Below are positions 42,048 to 50,912 of a DNA stretch of 64,000 bases, one piece after another. This stretch comes from Deltaproteobacteria bacterium (lineage in GTDB: Bacteria > Desulfobacterota > Binatia > UTPRO1): positions 21,406 through 85,405 of the forward strand of contig JADLHM010000092.1 in NCBI GenBank assembly GCA_020848745.1, read 5' to 3'. The notes beneath the pieces are model-generated. The model did not search any database. It had not been told where the DNA came from and worked only from the letters and a program-made list of their open reading frames with translations. A program made the translations under genes and the position numbers. How positions within the stretch are numbered: position 1 is the first letter of the stretch; every line of letters begins with the position of its first letter.

Positions 42048-44793
42048 CTCGCTGCGCCTCCTCCTCGTCGGCGCGGCGTTCGCCGTGCTCCTGGCGACGA
42101 TGCTCGCCGGCGCGGCGAGCGGGCTCTTCCTCGACGCGCTCTGGTTCCGCCAGCTCGGCGCCTGGGTGGTGTTCCGCACCCGCCTCCTGGCGCAGCTGGC
42201 GTGCTTCGCCGCCACCTTCGTACCGACGTTCGCGCTGGTGGCGGCGGTCGGTCTGCGCGCCGTCCGCCAGGTGCGCCAGGCGGGCGTGGTGCGCGTGGTG
42301 TTCCGCCGCACGACGGACGGCCAGGCGTCGCTGCCCGAGCTGGTCGCGCCGCTCGCGGGACGGCTTCCGTGGCGCGCGCTCGTCCTCGGCGCGGCGGCGG
42401 TCGCGGCGGCCCTCGCGGGGATCGCGCAGGCGGCGAGCGCCGGGGCCTACCTCCTCTGGTGGTACGGCGGCGCCTTCGGCGCGGCCGATCCCGTCTTCGG
42501 CCGCGACGTCGGCTTCTTCGTGTTCGCGCTGCCGGCTCTGAAGAGTATGGCCGGAGCGGCGACCGGGGCGGTCGTCCTGGCGACGATCGTCGCGGCGGCC
42601 GTCTTCTACCTCCACGGCGCCCTCGACGTCCGCCGCCCCGACGAGCTCGCTGCGCCGCACCTGGTCGGCACGGCATCGCTACTCCTCGCGCTCTACCTCG
42701 CGACCCGCGCCGTCGGCTATTGGCTCGGCCGCTACGATCTCCTGCTCGCGCCCTACGGCGCCGTCTTCGGCGCCGGCTACACGGTGAGCGCGGTGAAGCT
42801 GCCCCTGCAGTGGCTCCTCGTCCTGGCGTCGCTCGCCGGCGCCGGGCTCGCGGCCGCGAACGTCCGCGGCCGCGACTGGCGCCTCGCGATCGGCGCGGTG
42901 GTCCTCGTGCTCGGCGCCGGGCTCCTCGCGTCGTTCCTCCCCGACGTTTTCCAGCGCCTGCGCGTCCGCCCCGACGAACTCCGCCTCGAGCGCCCCTACC
43001 TCGCGCACAACATCGCGATGACCCGGCGCGCGTACGGCCTCGACCGCATCGACTCGCGACCCTTCCCCGCCGACCAGGCGCTCGACGCCGCGGCGATCGC
43101 GCGCAACGCCGCCACCTTCGAGAACGTCCGCCTCTGGGATCCGCAGCCGCTCCTCGACGCCTACCGCCAGCTCCAGCTCATCCGGCTCTACTACGACTTC
43201 CACGACGTCGACGTGGACCGCTACGACCTCGCCGACGGCCGCCGGCAGGTGATGCTGGCCGCCCGCGAGATCGACGCCGAGCTCCTCCCCGAGAACGCGC
43301 GGACGTGGGTGAACCAGCGCCTGCAATTCACGCACGGCTTCGGCGCCGTCATGAGCCCGGTGACCGAGCTCGAGGGCGAGGGGCTTCCGACGTTCTTCAT
43401 GCAGGACATCCCGCCGCAGTCGCGGGTCGGCATCGGGCTCGCGGAGCCGCGCATCTACTTCGGCGAGAAGACCGACGACTACGTCATCGTGAACGCCGAG
43501 GCCGAGGAGTTCGACTACCCCAAGGGCGACGAGAACGTCTCCAGCAGCTACACGGGCGCCGACGGCATCATGCTCGGCTCGCGTCTGCGGCGCGCGATCT
43601 TCGCCTGGCACTTCCGCGACCTGAACCTCCTGCTCTCCGGGAACCTCCGCCCCGAGAGCCGCATCCTCTTCCGCCGTACGCTGCAGCAGCGGATCGGCGC
43701 GCTGGCGCCCTTCCTCCGGCTCGACCGTGACCCGTACCTCGTCGTCGCGAACGGGCGCCTGGTGTGGATGCAGGACGCCTACACGACCGCGCGCACCTTC
43801 CCGTACGCGGAGCCGATCCGCGGTCTCGGCATCAACTACATCCGCAATCCCGTGAAGATCACCGTCGATGCCTACGACGGCACCGTCGGCTTCTGGGCGA
43901 TGGACCCCGACGAGCCCGTGCTTGCCGCCTACGCCCGCATGTTCCCGGGCCTCTTCCGGCCGTTCGCGGAGATGCCCGCGGCGCTCCGGCCGCACGTGCG
44001 CTATCCCGAGGACCTCTTCCTGATCCAGACCGAGATGTATCGCACGTACCACATGACCAACCCGGACGTGTTCTACAACAAGGAGGATCTCTGGAGCTTC
44101 CCGACCGACGCCGCCGGCGGCGAGATGCGGCGCGCGGTCGCCGACCCGTACTACGTGATCACAAAGCTCCCGGGCGAGGCCGGCGAGGAGTTCATCCTCA
44201 TGCAGCCGATGACGCCCGCCAACCGCAGCAACATGGTCGGGTGGGTCGCGGCGCGCAGCGACCTCGAGCACTACGGCGAGCTCGTCGTCTACGAGCTCCC
44301 GAAGGAGCGCCTCGTGTACGGCCCGCAGCAGATCGAGGCGCGCATCGACCAGGACACCGTGATCTCACAGCAGCTCTCGCTGTGGAACCAGATGGGCTCC
44401 AAGGTGATCCGCGGCAACCTGCTGGTGATCCCGGTCGAGGACTCGGTCGTCTACGTCGAGCCGCTCTACCTGCGCTCGACCCAGGGACAGATCCCGGAGC
44501 TGAAGCGCGTAATCGTCGCCTACGGCGACCGGCTCGCGATGGAGCGCACCCTCGACGCCGCGCTCGCCGCCGTGTTCCGCCCGGGCGCCGGCGCGCCGCA
44601 CCCGGAACCCGCCGCCGCTCCGATCGTCGTCCCCGCCGAGTCCGGCGACGCACGCTCCGGCGGATCCGCCAACCCGACCGCGCCGACGACCGCACGCGAC
44701 CACTACCAGGCGGCGCTCGAGCGTTTGCGCGCCGGCGACTGGGAGGGCTTCGGCCGCGCGATGGACGCGCTCGGCAAGACGCTCGCGGAGTGA
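42040..44793 (+). CDS. UPF0182 family large membrane protein
   Basis: A 917-residue protein with about seven N-terminal membrane helices (about 5-300, with FLDALWFRQLGAW and GRDVGFFVFALP). A large extracytoplasmic domain follows with conserved UPF0182 motifs NIAMTRRAYGL, LWDPQPLLDAYRQLQ, GYAYG-like segments and YLRSTQGQIPELKRVI. The C-terminus is Pro/Ala-rich followed by an amphipathic helix. Function is unknown. Length is normal for the family. Confidence 0.9.
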   Translation: MPSSLRLLLVGAAFAVLLATMLAGAASGLFLDALWFRQLGAWVVFRTRLLAQLACFAATFVPTFALVAAVGLRAVRQVRQAGVVRVVFRRTTDGQASLPELVAPLAGRLPWRALVLGAAAVAAALAGIAQAASAGAYLLWWYGGAFGAADPVFGRDVGFFVFALPALKSMAGAATGAVVLATIVAAAVFYLHGALDVRRPDELAAPHLVGTASLLLALYLATRAVGYWLGRYDLLLAPYGAVFGAGYTVSAVKLPLQWLLVLASLAGAGLAAANVRGRDWRLAIGAVVLVLGAGLLASFLPDVFQRLRVRPDELRLERPYLAHNIAMTRRAYGLDRIDSRPFPADQALDAAAIARNAATFENVRLWDPQPLLDAYRQLQLIRLYYDFHDVDVDRYDLADGRRQVMLAAREIDAELLPENARTWVNQRLQFTHGFGAVMSPVTELEGEGLPTFFMQDIPPQSRVGIGLAEPRIYFGEKTDDYVIVNAEAEEFDYPKGDENVSSSYTGADGIMLGSRLRRAIFAWHFRDLNLLLSGNLRPESRILFRRTLQQRIGALAPFLRLDRDPYLVVANGRLVWMQDAYTTARTFPYAEPIRGLGINYIRNPVKITVDAYDGTVGFWAMDPDEPVLAAYARMFPGLFRPFAEMPAALRPHVRYPEDLFLIQTEMYRTYHMTNPDVFYNKEDLWSFPTDAAGGEMRRAVADPYYVITKLPGEAGEEFILMQPMTPANRSNMVGWVAARSDLEHYGELVVYELPKERLVYGPQQIEARIDQDTVISQQLSLWNQMGSKVIRGNLLVIPVEDSVVYVEPLYLRSTQGQIPELKRVIVAYGDRLAMERTLDAALAAVFRPGAGAPHPEPAAAPIVVPAESGDARSGGSANPTAPTTARDHYQAALERLRAGDWEGFGRAMDALGKTLAE

Positions 44794-44849
44794 GTCCCGC
44801 CGGGTGGCCGCCTTGGGGCGGACGCCCCGCAATCGGATATGATGCGCGG

Positions 44850-45530
44850 ATGTCCGAGCCGCATCGTCTGACGCTCCTCGAAGCCGCGGACGCGCTCGCG
44901 GCGGTCTTCACCACGGTCGACGTGGTGCTGTCGCCGTCGCAACCGATTCCAACGCCGCCGGCCGCCGTCATGAGCACCGGCGGCAACGACCCCGAGGCGG
45001 CCGAGCAGATGCGGCGGTTCACCGCCCCCTACGACATGTCCGGGAGCCCGACCCTCTCGCTGCCGGCCGGCGTCGACGCGAACGGGCTGCCGCTCGGCTT
45101 CCAGCTGATCGGACCGGCGCTCGGCGAGTCGGCCGCGTTCGACGACGAGGACGCGCGGATCGCGGCGCTGCTCCGCCGGCCGCCGACCGCGGTCGACAAC
45201 ATGAGCGCGCGCCACCCCTTCATCCAGATCACCTCGGCGATCGCGGTGTCGCCGGAGATCACGGCGCACTCGATCATCCCCGTGACGGGGAGCGGTCCCT
45301 ACGAGCACGGCACCGACGGCGTGGTCGCCTACGAAAGCGCCCACGTCGATTGGGCGGCCTCCGAGAAGGTGGTGCGCTGGAACCACTCGTGCCAGGGGAC
45401 GCCCGTGGCCATCGAGGAGGTGCGCCGCATCCTCTATCGGCACGCCGCCGAGGCCGACGCGGCGAACGCGCCGCCCGCGCCGACGCCCGCGCCGACGAGT
45501 CGGAAACGCGCGCGAGCCCGCGCCGGGTAG
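44850..45530 (+). pseudogene. Chimeric remnant: amidase C-terminus joined to an alpha/beta-hydrolase C-terminus
   Basis: An open frame of 226 residues. The first part (about 20-95) reads VDVVLSPSQPIPTPP, then APYDMSGSPTLSLPAGVDAN and GLPLGFQLIGPALGE. This is the C-terminal end of an amidase, without the catalytic core. The second part (about 105-200; TSAIAVSPEITAHSIIPVTG, DGVVAYESAHVDWAASEKVV, HSCQGTPVAIEEVRRIL) is the C-terminal end of an esterase-like alpha/beta hydrolase, without its nucleophile elbow. Two gene ends were joined in frame, probably by deletion. Activity is unlikely. Confidence 0.65.
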
Positions 45531-45590
45531 TGTCTCAGGTTGATCGTGCACCGGAGTTTCGGTCTCCCGTGATCGCTCTTCGTTCGGTGG

Positions 45591-45730
45591 CGCCGGCGGG
45601 TGGGTCCGGGAGTGCTTCTACGGTCGCCCGGCTCCTGGCGCCCAGCGCGTACGACCCGCTGGTGCCTCCCCGACTTGCGCACGGCGCGAGGTGGAGCTCC
45701 CCGAAGCACTCCCGGACCCACCCGCCGGCG
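45591..45730 (+). repeat. Hairpin repeat, copy 1 (28-bp perfect arms)
   Basis: Arms 45591-45618 and 45703-45730 are perfect 28-nt inverted repeats around an 84-nt core. The core starts TACGGTCGCC and contains GCGCACGGCGCGAG. The same core occurs in inverted orientation in copy 2, but the outer arms differ in sequence. Confidence 0.85.
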
Positions 45731-45798
45731 ATGCCTGGCAGCAAGGAACGAGCACCGGGCGGGCAGCGTCGCCGTACCGAAGCGCGGGTGAGCATGCC

Positions 45799-45942
45799 GC
45801 AGCAGGCAGGCGGATCGGGGATGGCTTCGGGGAGCCGCAGCTCGCGCCGTGCGCAGGCCAGAGCGGCTGCGGCGGGCCCTACGCGCCGGGTGGCAGGACC
45901 CCGGCGACCGTAGAAGTCCTCCCCGATCCGCCTGCCTGCTGC
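45799..45942 (-). repeat. Hairpin repeat, copy 2 (23-bp perfect arms)
   Basis: Arms 45799-45821 and 45920-45942 are perfect 23-nt inverted repeats. Pairing continues inwards to the GAAG/CTTC junction with two mismatches. The core, read on the minus strand, shares CTTCTACGGTCGCC, GCGCACGGCGCGAG and GCTCCCCGAAGC with copy 1. The element is therefore a diverged, inverted second copy. Confidence 0.85.
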
Positions 45943-46018
45943 CACCGATTGTTCTGCCGCGTGCAAATGAAATGAGACACCACCCCGCGCCGCGACGCCT
46001 TGACGTGAGCGGCCCGGC

Positions 46019-46945
46019 GTGAAATCCGCGACGGCCGTGCGCGCGCTCGTGCTCGCCGTCTCGCTCGTCCTTTCCCTCTGCGGCCGCGGCGTCTCGGCAC
46101 AGGAGCTCGAGCCGCGCTCGTACGTGAACACGCCGATCGGCGTCAATTTCCTGCTCGCGGGCTACGCCTACCAGACGGGCGACGTCGCGACCGATCCCGC
46201 GCTGCCGATCGAGGACGCGAAGGTCCACATCCACAGCGCCGTCCTCGCCTACGCGCGCTCCTTCGAGCTCTTCGGCACCTCGGCCAAGGCCGACGTGATC
46301 GTGCCCTACGGCTGGCTCGACGGAACCGCGACCTTCCTCGGCGCGCCGGAGGCGCGCAAGGTGGACGGCTTCGCCGATCCGCGCTTCCGCCTCTCGGTGA
46401 ATCTCTACGGCGCCCCGGCGCTCACGCTCGAGCAATTCGCTTCCTACGAGCAGGATTTCCTCGTCGGCGTCAGCGTGCAGGTGGCGCCCCCGCTCGGACA
46501 GTACGACGACCGGCGCGTCGTCAACATCGGGACCAATCGCTGGCTCTTCAAGCCCGAGCTCGGCGTCTCGAAGGCATTCGGACCCTTCACCGTCGAGGTC
46601 GCGCCGAGCGTCACGGTCTTCACCGCCAACGACGACTTCCTGAAAGGCAGGCGCCGCGAGCAGGACCCCGTCTACGCCGTACAGGGGCATCTCATCTACC
46701 GCTTCGGCACGCCGCTCTGGGGATCGATCGACGGCACATACTACGGCGGCGGGCGCACCAGCATCGACGGCGTCGCCGGCGACGACCGCCAGTCGAACGC
46801 CCGCGTCGGCGCCACGCTCGCGCTCTCGGTGAGCCGCCGGCACTCGATCAAGCTCTACGCCAGCAAGGCCGTGGCGACGCGCGTCGGCGGCGACTTCGAC
46901 CTCCTGGGTCTCGCTCTCCAGTATCGCTGGGGCGGCGGGCTCTGA
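46019..46945 (+). CDS. Outer-membrane beta-barrel protein, MetA-type transporter family
   Basis: A 308-residue protein with a signal peptide (cleavage near GVSAQ) and alternating hydrophobic beta-strand character throughout. It ends in a C-terminal strand YRWGGGL. Segments such as YVNTPIGVNFLLAGYAYQTG and VVNIGTNRWLFKPELGVSKA match the family annotated as phenol-degradation MetA-pathway transporters. The substrate is unknown; the family name should not be read as function. Starts at GTG. Confidence 0.78.
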   Translation: MKSATAVRALVLAVSLVLSLCGRGVSAQELEPRSYVNTPIGVNFLLAGYAYQTGDVATDPALPIEDAKVHIHSAVLAYARSFELFGTSAKADVIVPYGWLDGTATFLGAPEARKVDGFADPRFRLSVNLYGAPALTLEQFASYEQDFLVGVSVQVAPPLGQYDDRRVVNIGTNRWLFKPELGVSKAFGPFTVEVAPSVTVFTANDDFLKGRRREQDPVYAVQGHLIYRFGTPLWGSIDGTYYGGGRTSIDGVAGDDRQSNARVGATLALSVSRRHSIKLYASKAVATRVGGDFDLLGLALQYRWGGGL

Positions 46946-46957
46946 CCGTGCGCACCC

Positions 46958-47365
46958 CTACCGGATCCAGGGCTCGACGCCCGCCAGCACCTCCCGCGCC
47001 ATCGCGAGCGCGCCGTCGGCGTCCTCGCGAGTGTAGAAGCTCGACGGCGTGACGTCCTCGCTCCCGTAGAAGGCGAGCTCGCGATCCTTGCGGAGCCGCT
47101 TGGAGATCTCGGCCCACCGTGGCACCAGGCGCGCGACGTCCGCCGGCAAGCGCGAGGCGTTCTCCCCAAGCACTTCCGAGAGGTCGTAGCTGAACGGCAC
47201 GGGAACGCCGAAGCTCCGGAGGAACCCCTTCAGGAGGAGCTCGACGACCTCCTGGCTCTCGCGCACCACATCCGCGTGCGATTCCTCCGCGAGCAACAGC
47301 GCGACCGCCTTCAAGCGTTTCTGCGATCGCAAAAGATAGTCACGCGCGAGCTTCGGATTCGTCAT
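46958..47365 (-). CDS. HEPN-domain protein (MNT/HEPN pair)
   Basis: A 135-residue all-helical HEPN protein (ARDYLLRSQKRLKAVALLL; ESQEVVELLLKGFLRSFGV; LRKDRELAFYGSED). The R-x4-6-H ribonuclease motif of active HEPN toxins is not seen: the equivalent C-terminal position reads RKDRELAFYG. It overlaps the upstream MNT gene by 26 nt, so they are a typical type VII-like pair. It may be an inactive or atypical toxin. Confidence 0.82.
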   Translation of the reverse strand: MTNPKLARDYLLRSQKRLKAVALLLAEESHADVVRESQEVVELLLKGFLRSFGVPVPFSYDLSEVLGENASRLPADVARLVPRWAEISKRLRKDRELAFYGSEDVTPSSFYTREDADGALAMAREVLAGVEPWIR

Positions 47366-47732
47366 CGAACACCCCTTCGGGATCCCAGAGCGGGATGCAG
47401 GACGCGAGCGCCCGCCGGAGGTTCGGCTCCGTCGTCGCCAGGCTCTCGCGGGCTATGAACACCGGCTGTACGGGGAATCGCCTCGCGGGAGCGAGAAACG
47501 GCAGCACCGCGTCGTCCCACCAGTCGTAGTCGGAACGCCGGGGCTCGCCCTCCCGCAGCACGAGCACCACGTCGACGTCCGAGGCATCGCGCGCGCGCCC
47601 CTCGGCGACGCTCCCGACGACGCACGCCGCCGCGACACGCGCCGCGACCAACGCCGGCAGGGTGCGGATCAGCTCCGCCAGTCTCCCCTCGAGCACGCGC
47701 TGGTTGTCGTCGAGAATCGCGTAGCGCCGCAT
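47340..47732 (-). CDS. MNT-type nucleotidyltransferase antitoxin
   Basis: A 130-residue minimal nucleotidyltransferase with VVGSVAEGRARDASDVDVVL, the GS-x10-DxD catalytic motif. In MntA/HepT systems this enzyme AMPylates the HEPN toxin. It is first in the two-gene unit. The ATG chosen is at the start of the conserved region; an upstream start 13 codons earlier is possible. Confidence 0.83.
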   Translation of the reverse strand: MRRYAILDDNQRVLEGRLAELIRTLPALVAARVAAACVVGSVAEGRARDASDVDVVLVLREGEPRRSDYDWWDDAVLPFLAPARRFPVQPVFIARESLATTEPNLRRALASCIPLWDPEGVFDDESEARA

Positions 47733-47784
47733 GACTCCCGAACGATAGCCGCGCGCGGGCGGGTGCGGCAACCGCCGATCCCCG

Positions 47785-50247
47785 TCACCCCTCGCGCCGC
47801 GGGCCCGCGAGCGCGGCCCCGGCCTCCGGGGCGACGCTCGCGAGGTGCAGGTCGCGCTGCGGGAACGGGATCGTGATGCCGGCGTCGCCGAGCGCGCGAT
47901 GGACGGCCACCGCGAGGTCGCTCGTGAGGCCCGCGCGCTCGTCGATTCCCTTGTCGGTCCAGGCGCGCAGCGTGAAGTTCAGCGCGCTCTCCCCGAAGCC
48001 CGTGAAGAGCGCCTGGGGCGGCGGATTCTCGAGCATCCGCTCGTCGGCGCGCACGACGGCGAGCAGGAGCGCGAGCACGCGCTCCGGGTCGGTGCCATAG
48101 GCGACGCCGACCGCGACCTCGACGCGGCACAGACGATCCGAAAGGGTCCAGTTGCTGATGGCGCCCGCGATCAAGTCGCCGTTCGGGACGACGACCTCCG
48201 AGCCGTCCCATGCCTTCAAGAGCGTTGCCCGCATGCCGATCGAGACGACGCGCCCGAAGATCTGCTGCCCCGGAATCTGCACGATGTCCCCGGGGTGGAC
48301 GCGCCGCTCGAAGAGGAGCGTCAGCCCGGCCGCGAAGTTCTTCACCACGTCCTGGAGCCCGAGGCCGACGCCGACGCCGAGGCCGCCGAGCAGGATGCTG
48401 AGCTGTCCGAGCTGGATGCCGGCCGCCGCGAGCGCGAAGAGGAAGCCGAACGAGTACACGGCATACCGGGTGAGCGTCGAGAGCACGAACGGTACGCCCC
48501 GCGGCAGCCGGGCACGCGGATACACGTCCTCCTCGAGAACGCCGCTCACGATGCGCGCGACGAGCATCGACGCGGCGAGCGTCGACGCGAACGCCAGCAG
48601 CGTCCCGACCGAGAGCGACAGCGCCCCCACCGAAAAACCCGCGTTCGCGATCGCCCTCAGCACGGCGATCGCGACGTCGTAGAGGCCGACGGCGCGCAGC
48701 ACGAGCGTCGACCAGAAGACGACGCCGAGCACGCGCAGTACGAATCCGGCGCGCTCGCGGACGAGCGCGCGGCGCCGGTCGAGCATGCGGCTCCGCCGGG
48801 CGAGCGGCGTGCCGAGGACGCGCACCACCACCGGCTCGAGACCGACCACGGCCGCGTGCACGAACACCCCCATGATCACCGCGGCCATCGAGCCGCGGCC
48901 CACGACCGCCCCGAGGTCGCTCCACCCGCCGATGTCCGCCGCCAGGGCGACGGCGAGCACGACGACGGCCAGCCGCGCCACCCGCCGCCAGGACGCCGGG
49001 GCGGCGCTCGCGCGCAGGCGGCGGGCCACCCAGGAGACGACCGCGAGCCCGGAGGCCAGCGAAGCGACCGCGCTCACCCGCGCGACCGCCGGCAGCGGCG
49101 CGACGGCCAGGGTCACCCGGTCGAGGAGCAGGATCAGCACCACGGCGACGAAGATGGGGCGATGGCGCACCCCGTCGACGGCGAGCGCGATGCGGGCCGA
49201 GGGCACGAGGGCGACGATCGTCAACAGGTGCCGGAAGCGCTGCGGGCTCGCCGGGTGGAACCACGGCGTCGCGAGCAGCACGAGCAGCAGCCCGAGCGCG
49301 TAGGGCTGAATCGGGCGTTCGCGTCCTGGCGCCGCCGGCGCGGCGGTCGCGGAGGTGGCGAGCATCCGCAAGAGCAGCACGACGACGATCGCGCACAGGA
49401 GCTGGAGCACCATCGGCCGGGCATCGCGCTCGATGTAGTCGACGGTGCTGCGCGCGTAGGCGCGGACGGCGGCCGGCACCTGCGGCAGCTCGTCGCGGAG
49501 CCGCTCCCGGACACCCGCATCCCAGAGGGGCGGCCGGCTCCGCACCAGGATGTTCTCGCGCTCGGCCGCCAGCAGCGTGGCGATCCGTTTGTCGGCGGCG
49601 GCGACGGCGGTGCGGCGATCGAGCAGATGGTCGCTGATCGCCAGGACGTGCGTCCGCCAGGGTCGGAGCGCCGCCTCCGTCTCCGCGAGCGCCGCGAGCG
49701 ATCCGTCGACGCGGCGGCCGACGACGTCGCCGGCGGCGGCCGTCTCGGGACGCTCGCGCGTCTCGCGCCAGAGGCTCTCGGCGGCTTGCATCTGGTCGCG
49801 CACCTCGGAGAGTCGCTTGACCTCGCCCGCCAGCGGGGCACCCCAGACATCGAAGATCTTGGCGCTCGCCGCGAGTTCGCGACGGAGATCCTCGAGCTCG
49901 ACGAACGACGACGACTGCCCGGCCGCCGTCCGCACGTGCCGCAGCAGCAGGTCGAGGTCGGGCGCCGCCCCGCGCAGCGCCGCGTCGACGCGTTCCACCG
50001 TCCGCCGCACCGCCGCGTCGGGGAGCGCGGTGGCGAGGCCCTGGAGCAGGGTGTCGGCCTGCCCGGCGACCTCTTCCGGACGGATCCAGGTGACCGCCGG
50101 GCTCGGCGACGGTGCCGGCGCTTCCGGCGACTGCGCGCGCGCCGGGCCGGCCCACGTCGCCGTGACCGGCAGCGCGAGCGCGAGGAGCGCCGCCCATCGC
50201 CATCGACGGGCGGCCCTCGCCGCGCGCGCGCGCTGCCGTCCAGACAT
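47785..50247 (-). CDS. Large MscS-family mechanosensitive channel (MscK/MscM-like)
   Basis: An 820-residue protein. Signal peptide (cleavage near ARAQS), a helical periplasmic domain (about 40-270), then about ten membrane segments and a C-terminal MscS domain. The last membrane helix and pore region read LSILLGGLGVGVGLGLQDVV. The beta domain contains RRVHPGDIVQIPG and WDGSEVVVPNGDLIAG. Probably a tension-gated channel protecting against osmotic downshift. It follows the repeat lipoprotein gene by eight bases. Confidence 0.9.
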   Translation of the reverse strand: MSGRQRARAARAARRWRWAALLALALPVTATWAGPARAQSPEAPAPSPSPAVTWIRPEEVAGQADTLLQGLATALPDAAVRRTVERVDAALRGAAPDLDLLLRHVRTAAGQSSSFVELEDLRRELAASAKIFDVWGAPLAGEVKRLSEVRDQMQAAESLWRETRERPETAAAGDVVGRRVDGSLAALAETEAALRPWRTHVLAISDHLLDRRTAVAAADKRIATLLAAERENILVRSRPPLWDAGVRERLRDELPQVPAAVRAYARSTVDYIERDARPMVLQLLCAIVVVLLLRMLATSATAAPAAPGRERPIQPYALGLLLVLLATPWFHPASPQRFRHLLTIVALVPSARIALAVDGVRHRPIFVAVVLILLLDRVTLAVAPLPAVARVSAVASLASGLAVVSWVARRLRASAAPASWRRVARLAVVVLAVALAADIGGWSDLGAVVGRGSMAAVIMGVFVHAAVVGLEPVVVRVLGTPLARRSRMLDRRRALVRERAGFVLRVLGVVFWSTLVLRAVGLYDVAIAVLRAIANAGFSVGALSLSVGTLLAFASTLAASMLVARIVSGVLEEDVYPRARLPRGVPFVLSTLTRYAVYSFGFLFALAAAGIQLGQLSILLGGLGVGVGLGLQDVVKNFAAGLTLLFERRVHPGDIVQIPGQQIFGRVVSIGMRATLLKAWDGSEVVVPNGDLIAGAISNWTLSDRLCRVEVAVGVAYGTDPERVLALLLAVVRADERMLENPPPQALFTGFGESALNFTLRAWTDKGIDERAGLTSDLAVAVHRALGDAGITIPFPQRDLHLASVAPEAGAALAGPRREG

Positions 50248-50255
50248 ACGGCGGG

Positions 50256-50873
50256 CTACTTCTTCTCGGGTTTCTCCACCGAGATCGCCATCGCCTCGGT
50301 GTAGACAACCTCGATGAGGTCCCCGACCTTCACGTGCTCGAGGCGCTTCGGGTCGCGCGCCTCCACCTCGACGACCTTCCCCTGGGAGCTCTTGAGCTTC
50401 ACGGTGCCCTTCTTCTTGTCGAGGCCGACGACGGTCGCGACGACGGTCGTCTGCTGACCGACCGCCGCCCCCGGCTTCTCCCCCGGCTCGGCGCGTCCGG
50501 CGGCGTCGGCCACGGTGGCGCCCGGCTTCGCCTCGCCCGGCTTCTTGACGGTGATCGCCAGCGACTCGTAGTAGGTCACCACCACGTCGTCTCCGGACTT
50601 CACCTGCGCCAGGTTCCGCACCTCCTCGCCCACCTGCAGGTCGAACACCTTCCCTTCGGCGTTCTTCAGGGTCACGACGCGCTGCTTCTGGTCGACCTTC
50701 ACGACCCGCGCCGCCGCACTCACCACCGCCCGGTCGATCACCTGCCCCGGCTTCTCGGTCTGCGTCACCGCCGCGACCGGCGCCGAGGGCGGCGGCACCT
50801 TTTCCGTACCGCACGCCGCCACCACGAAGGCCAACGCCCCCGCTCCCATCGCCATCCACGTCTTCGTTCGCAT
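50256..50873 (-). CDS. Lipoprotein with two tandem beta-rich repeats
   Basis: A 205-residue lipoprotein (lipobox VAACG near residue 21). Two homologous repeats of about 55 residues lie at about 55-110 and 145-200: VVKVDQKQRVVTLKNAEGKV ... ESLAITVKKP and VVGLDKKKGTVKLKSSQGKV ... EAMAISVEKP. They are separated by an Ala/Gly/Lys linker. The fold is probably a small beta barrel; function unknown. It lies next to the MscS-type channel and is probably co-transcribed. Confidence 0.75.
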   Translation of the reverse strand: MRTKTWMAMGAGALAFVVAACGTEKVPPPSAPVAAVTQTEKPGQVIDRAVVSAAARVVKVDQKQRVVTLKNAEGKVFDLQVGEEVRNLAQVKSGDDVVVTYYESLAITVKKPGEAKPGATVADAAGRAEPGEKPGAAVGQQTTVVATVVGLDKKKGTVKLKSSQGKVVEVEARDPKRLEHVKVGDLIEVVYTEAMAISVEKPEKK

Positions 50874-50912
50874 GTCTCCTCCTTCTCTGTCCTGTCTCTC
50901 TCTTTTTTGGGG

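Larger units (their letters stand above)
45531..45979. mobile_element. Non-coding element with terminal inverted repeats (MITE-like)
   Basis: About 450 nt without a credible gene. The left end begins TGTCTCA and runs to TGCAC (45531-45551). The right end runs from GTGCA to TGAGACA (45961-45979), so the ends form imperfect inverted repeats. Two large hairpin repeats lie inside. No transposase frame and no obvious target duplication are visible. It follows directly on the stop codon of the chimeric pseudogene. A non-autonomous mobile element is the simplest reading. Confidence 0.5.

Noticed and set aside
45531..46010. CRISPR array
   Set aside because: Only two inverted, diverged hairpin units; no regular short direct repeats with spacers and no cas genes.
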